Positions 57,846 to 58,719 of a DNA stretch of 58,719 bases are shown piece by piece. The translations under genes were made by a program, and so were the position numbers. Positions within the stretch are counted from its first letter, which is position 1, and each line of letters starts with the position of its first letter. Source of the stretch: Rodentibacter genomosp. 2 (GTDB taxonomy: Bacteria > Pseudomonadota > Gammaproteobacteria > Enterobacterales > Pasteurellaceae); the NCBI GenBank assembly GCA_001999425.1, contig MLHP01000009.1, forward strand, positions 1 through 58,719, given 5' to 3'. The notes beneath the pieces were generated by a model. It made no database searches. It saw nothing but the letters and a program-made list of their open reading frames with translations, and had not been told where the DNA came from.

Positions 57846-58115
57846 ATGTCTGCACGTCGAGTTATCGTAATTGGAGATAAAACTACTCATGGCGGAACAG
57901 TATTACAAGGCTCCCAAACCATGACAGCCGGAGGCAAAGCCATTGCCCGCCAAGGTGATTTAGTCGCTTGCCCTAAATGCAAAGGAAACTTTCCTATTGT
58001 AGAAGGCTCCTCCAAAATGTCCGCCAATGGGCGAGCTGTCGCTCTTGAAAGAATGAAAACCGCTTGTGGTGCGGAGCTTATTGCCTCACAAACGATGATG
58101 AAAGCCGAAACATAA
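57846..58115 (+). CDS. PAAR-domain spike tip protein
   Basis: 89 residues, a minimal PAAR protein that caps the VgrG trimer. The repeats read GDKTTHGGTVLQGS, ARQGDLVACPKCKG and MSANGRAVALERMKTACGAELIASQ, with His and Cys residues suited to metal binding at the tip. AGGAGG lies 6 bp before the ATG. There is no C-terminal toxin extension, so it serves as tip only. It diverges from the tss operon and precedes vgrG. Confidence 0.93.
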   Translation: MSARRVIVIGDKTTHGGTVLQGSQTMTAGGKAIARQGDLVACPKCKGNFPIVEGSSKMSANGRAVALERMKTACGAELIASQTMMKAET

Positions 58116-58178
58116 TTTATTGTTTATCATTCATAATGGTCCTTAACTGCCCGATACATTTTTTTGGAGGAATCTCAA

Positions 58179-58719
58179 ATGACCGTTCAATCTGATTACC
58201 GTTATAGCCTCACAGTCAATGGAGCCGGCCAATTCGATGTCGTGCGTTTCGAATTAAAAGAACACCTCTCCACCCTATTCCGTCTTGAACTTGATCTTGC
58301 AAGTTTTGGTTCCGAACCCGATTTCCTCACTATCATCGACCATCCGGCTACGCTAACTTTCTGGCAAGGGGAACAAGCAGTACGTCATGTTAATGGCATC
58401 GTTACTGCTTTGAAACAAGGCAAAACCGGTTTTACCCGCACCCGTTACCACATGGTGATTGAACCCTCTATTTGCCGTGCCGGATTACAAACGGATTTAC
58501 GTATTTTTCAGCAACAAAATTCTCAAGAGATTATCGAAACCCTGCTGCAAAAAAATAACGCATTACAAAGTCAATTTCATCTACAACATCCTTACTGGAC
58601 ACGCGAATATTGCGTGCAATACCGCGAAACCGATTTAAACTTCATTGAGCGTCTCGCCGCCGAAGAAGGGTCATACTATTATTTTGAACATATCGCAGAT
58701 AATCACACGATTCATTTCT
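58179..58719 (+). CDS. tssI: T6SS spike protein VgrG (TssI), 5' part only
   Basis: The first 180 residues of a VgrG; the gene runs off the window. The gp27-like start is visible: an SYRYSLTV-like strand (YRYSLTVNG), FRLELDLAS, GIVTALKQG, RYHMVIEP, DLRIFQQQNSQEIIETLL and CVQYRETDLNFIERLAAEEG. GGAGGAA precedes the ATG. It follows the PAAR gene by 63 bp. Whether it carries a C-terminal effector domain cannot be seen. Confidence 0.94.
   Translation, partial: MTVQSDYRYSLTVNGAGQFDVVRFELKEHLSTLFRLELDLASFGSEPDFLTIIDHPATLTFWQGEQAVRHVNGIVTALKQGKTGFTRTRYHMVIEPSICRAGLQTDLRIFQQQNSQEIIETLLQKNNALQSQFHLQHPYWTREYCVQYRETDLNFIERLAAEEGSYYYFEHIADNHTIHF

Overview
The window comes from a member of the Pasteurellaceae. 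The 9-bp DNA uptake signal AAGTGCGGT/ACCGCACTT (the 'Hin' type of Haemophilus, Aggregatibacter, Pasteurella and Rodentibacter) occurs throughout, often as inverted pairs that form terminators. Proteins resemble Haemophilus closely, and the orders glnD/map/erpA/yacL/mrcB and hldE/lpxL/parE fit what I recall of H. influenzae. The DNA is AT-rich. The species cannot be fixed from sequence alone.

Positions 1-30450 are mostly chromosomal housekeeping genes: three tRNAs (Pro, His, Arg), wecA, hemL, glnD, map, erpA, yacL, mrcB and rpsO. Next comes a metal-oxyanion block on the minus strand. It holds a BtuCD-like molybdate/tungstate importer (molABC), modD, and a second ModABC-type importer with a short ATPase. 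A broken ModA-type binding-protein gene sits directly after molC. Then come hldE (minus) diverging from lpxL, followed by parE, a copper nitrite reductase gene with a Tat signal, and parC. gltS, a DUF2301-type membrane protein, mpl, metC, a 2-Cys peroxiredoxin and pgsA complete this part. A double hairpin of REP type lies after gltS.

Positions 30771-58719 are a type VI secretion island, with recognisable genes for all 13 core components. On the plus strand are clpV (tssH), a DUF4123 adaptor and a 959-residue VasX-like membrane-acting effector. These are followed by four tandem paralogues of a two-helix membrane protein, probably immunity proteins, a decayed fifth copy and hcp (tssD). On the minus strand, reading from 57556 down to 42980, is one tightly packed operon: tssB-tssC-tssE-tssF-tssG-tagH(FHA)-tssJ-tssK-tssL-vasI/tagO-like-tssA-tssM. 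It has a good sigma-70 promoter upstream. Diverging from it are a PAAR protein and the start of vgrG (tssI), which runs off the window end.

The most interesting region is 34859-42188. The four paralogues are nearly identical in their first ~30 residues, their C-terminal ~190 residues and their 56-nt spacers. The stretch between the two predicted membrane helices differs strongly in each copy. The positive-inside rule places that variable loop in the periplasm, where a VasX-like pore former would act. This looks like an immunity array diversified by recombination, feeding one effector whose own C-terminal tail is unusually AT-rich.
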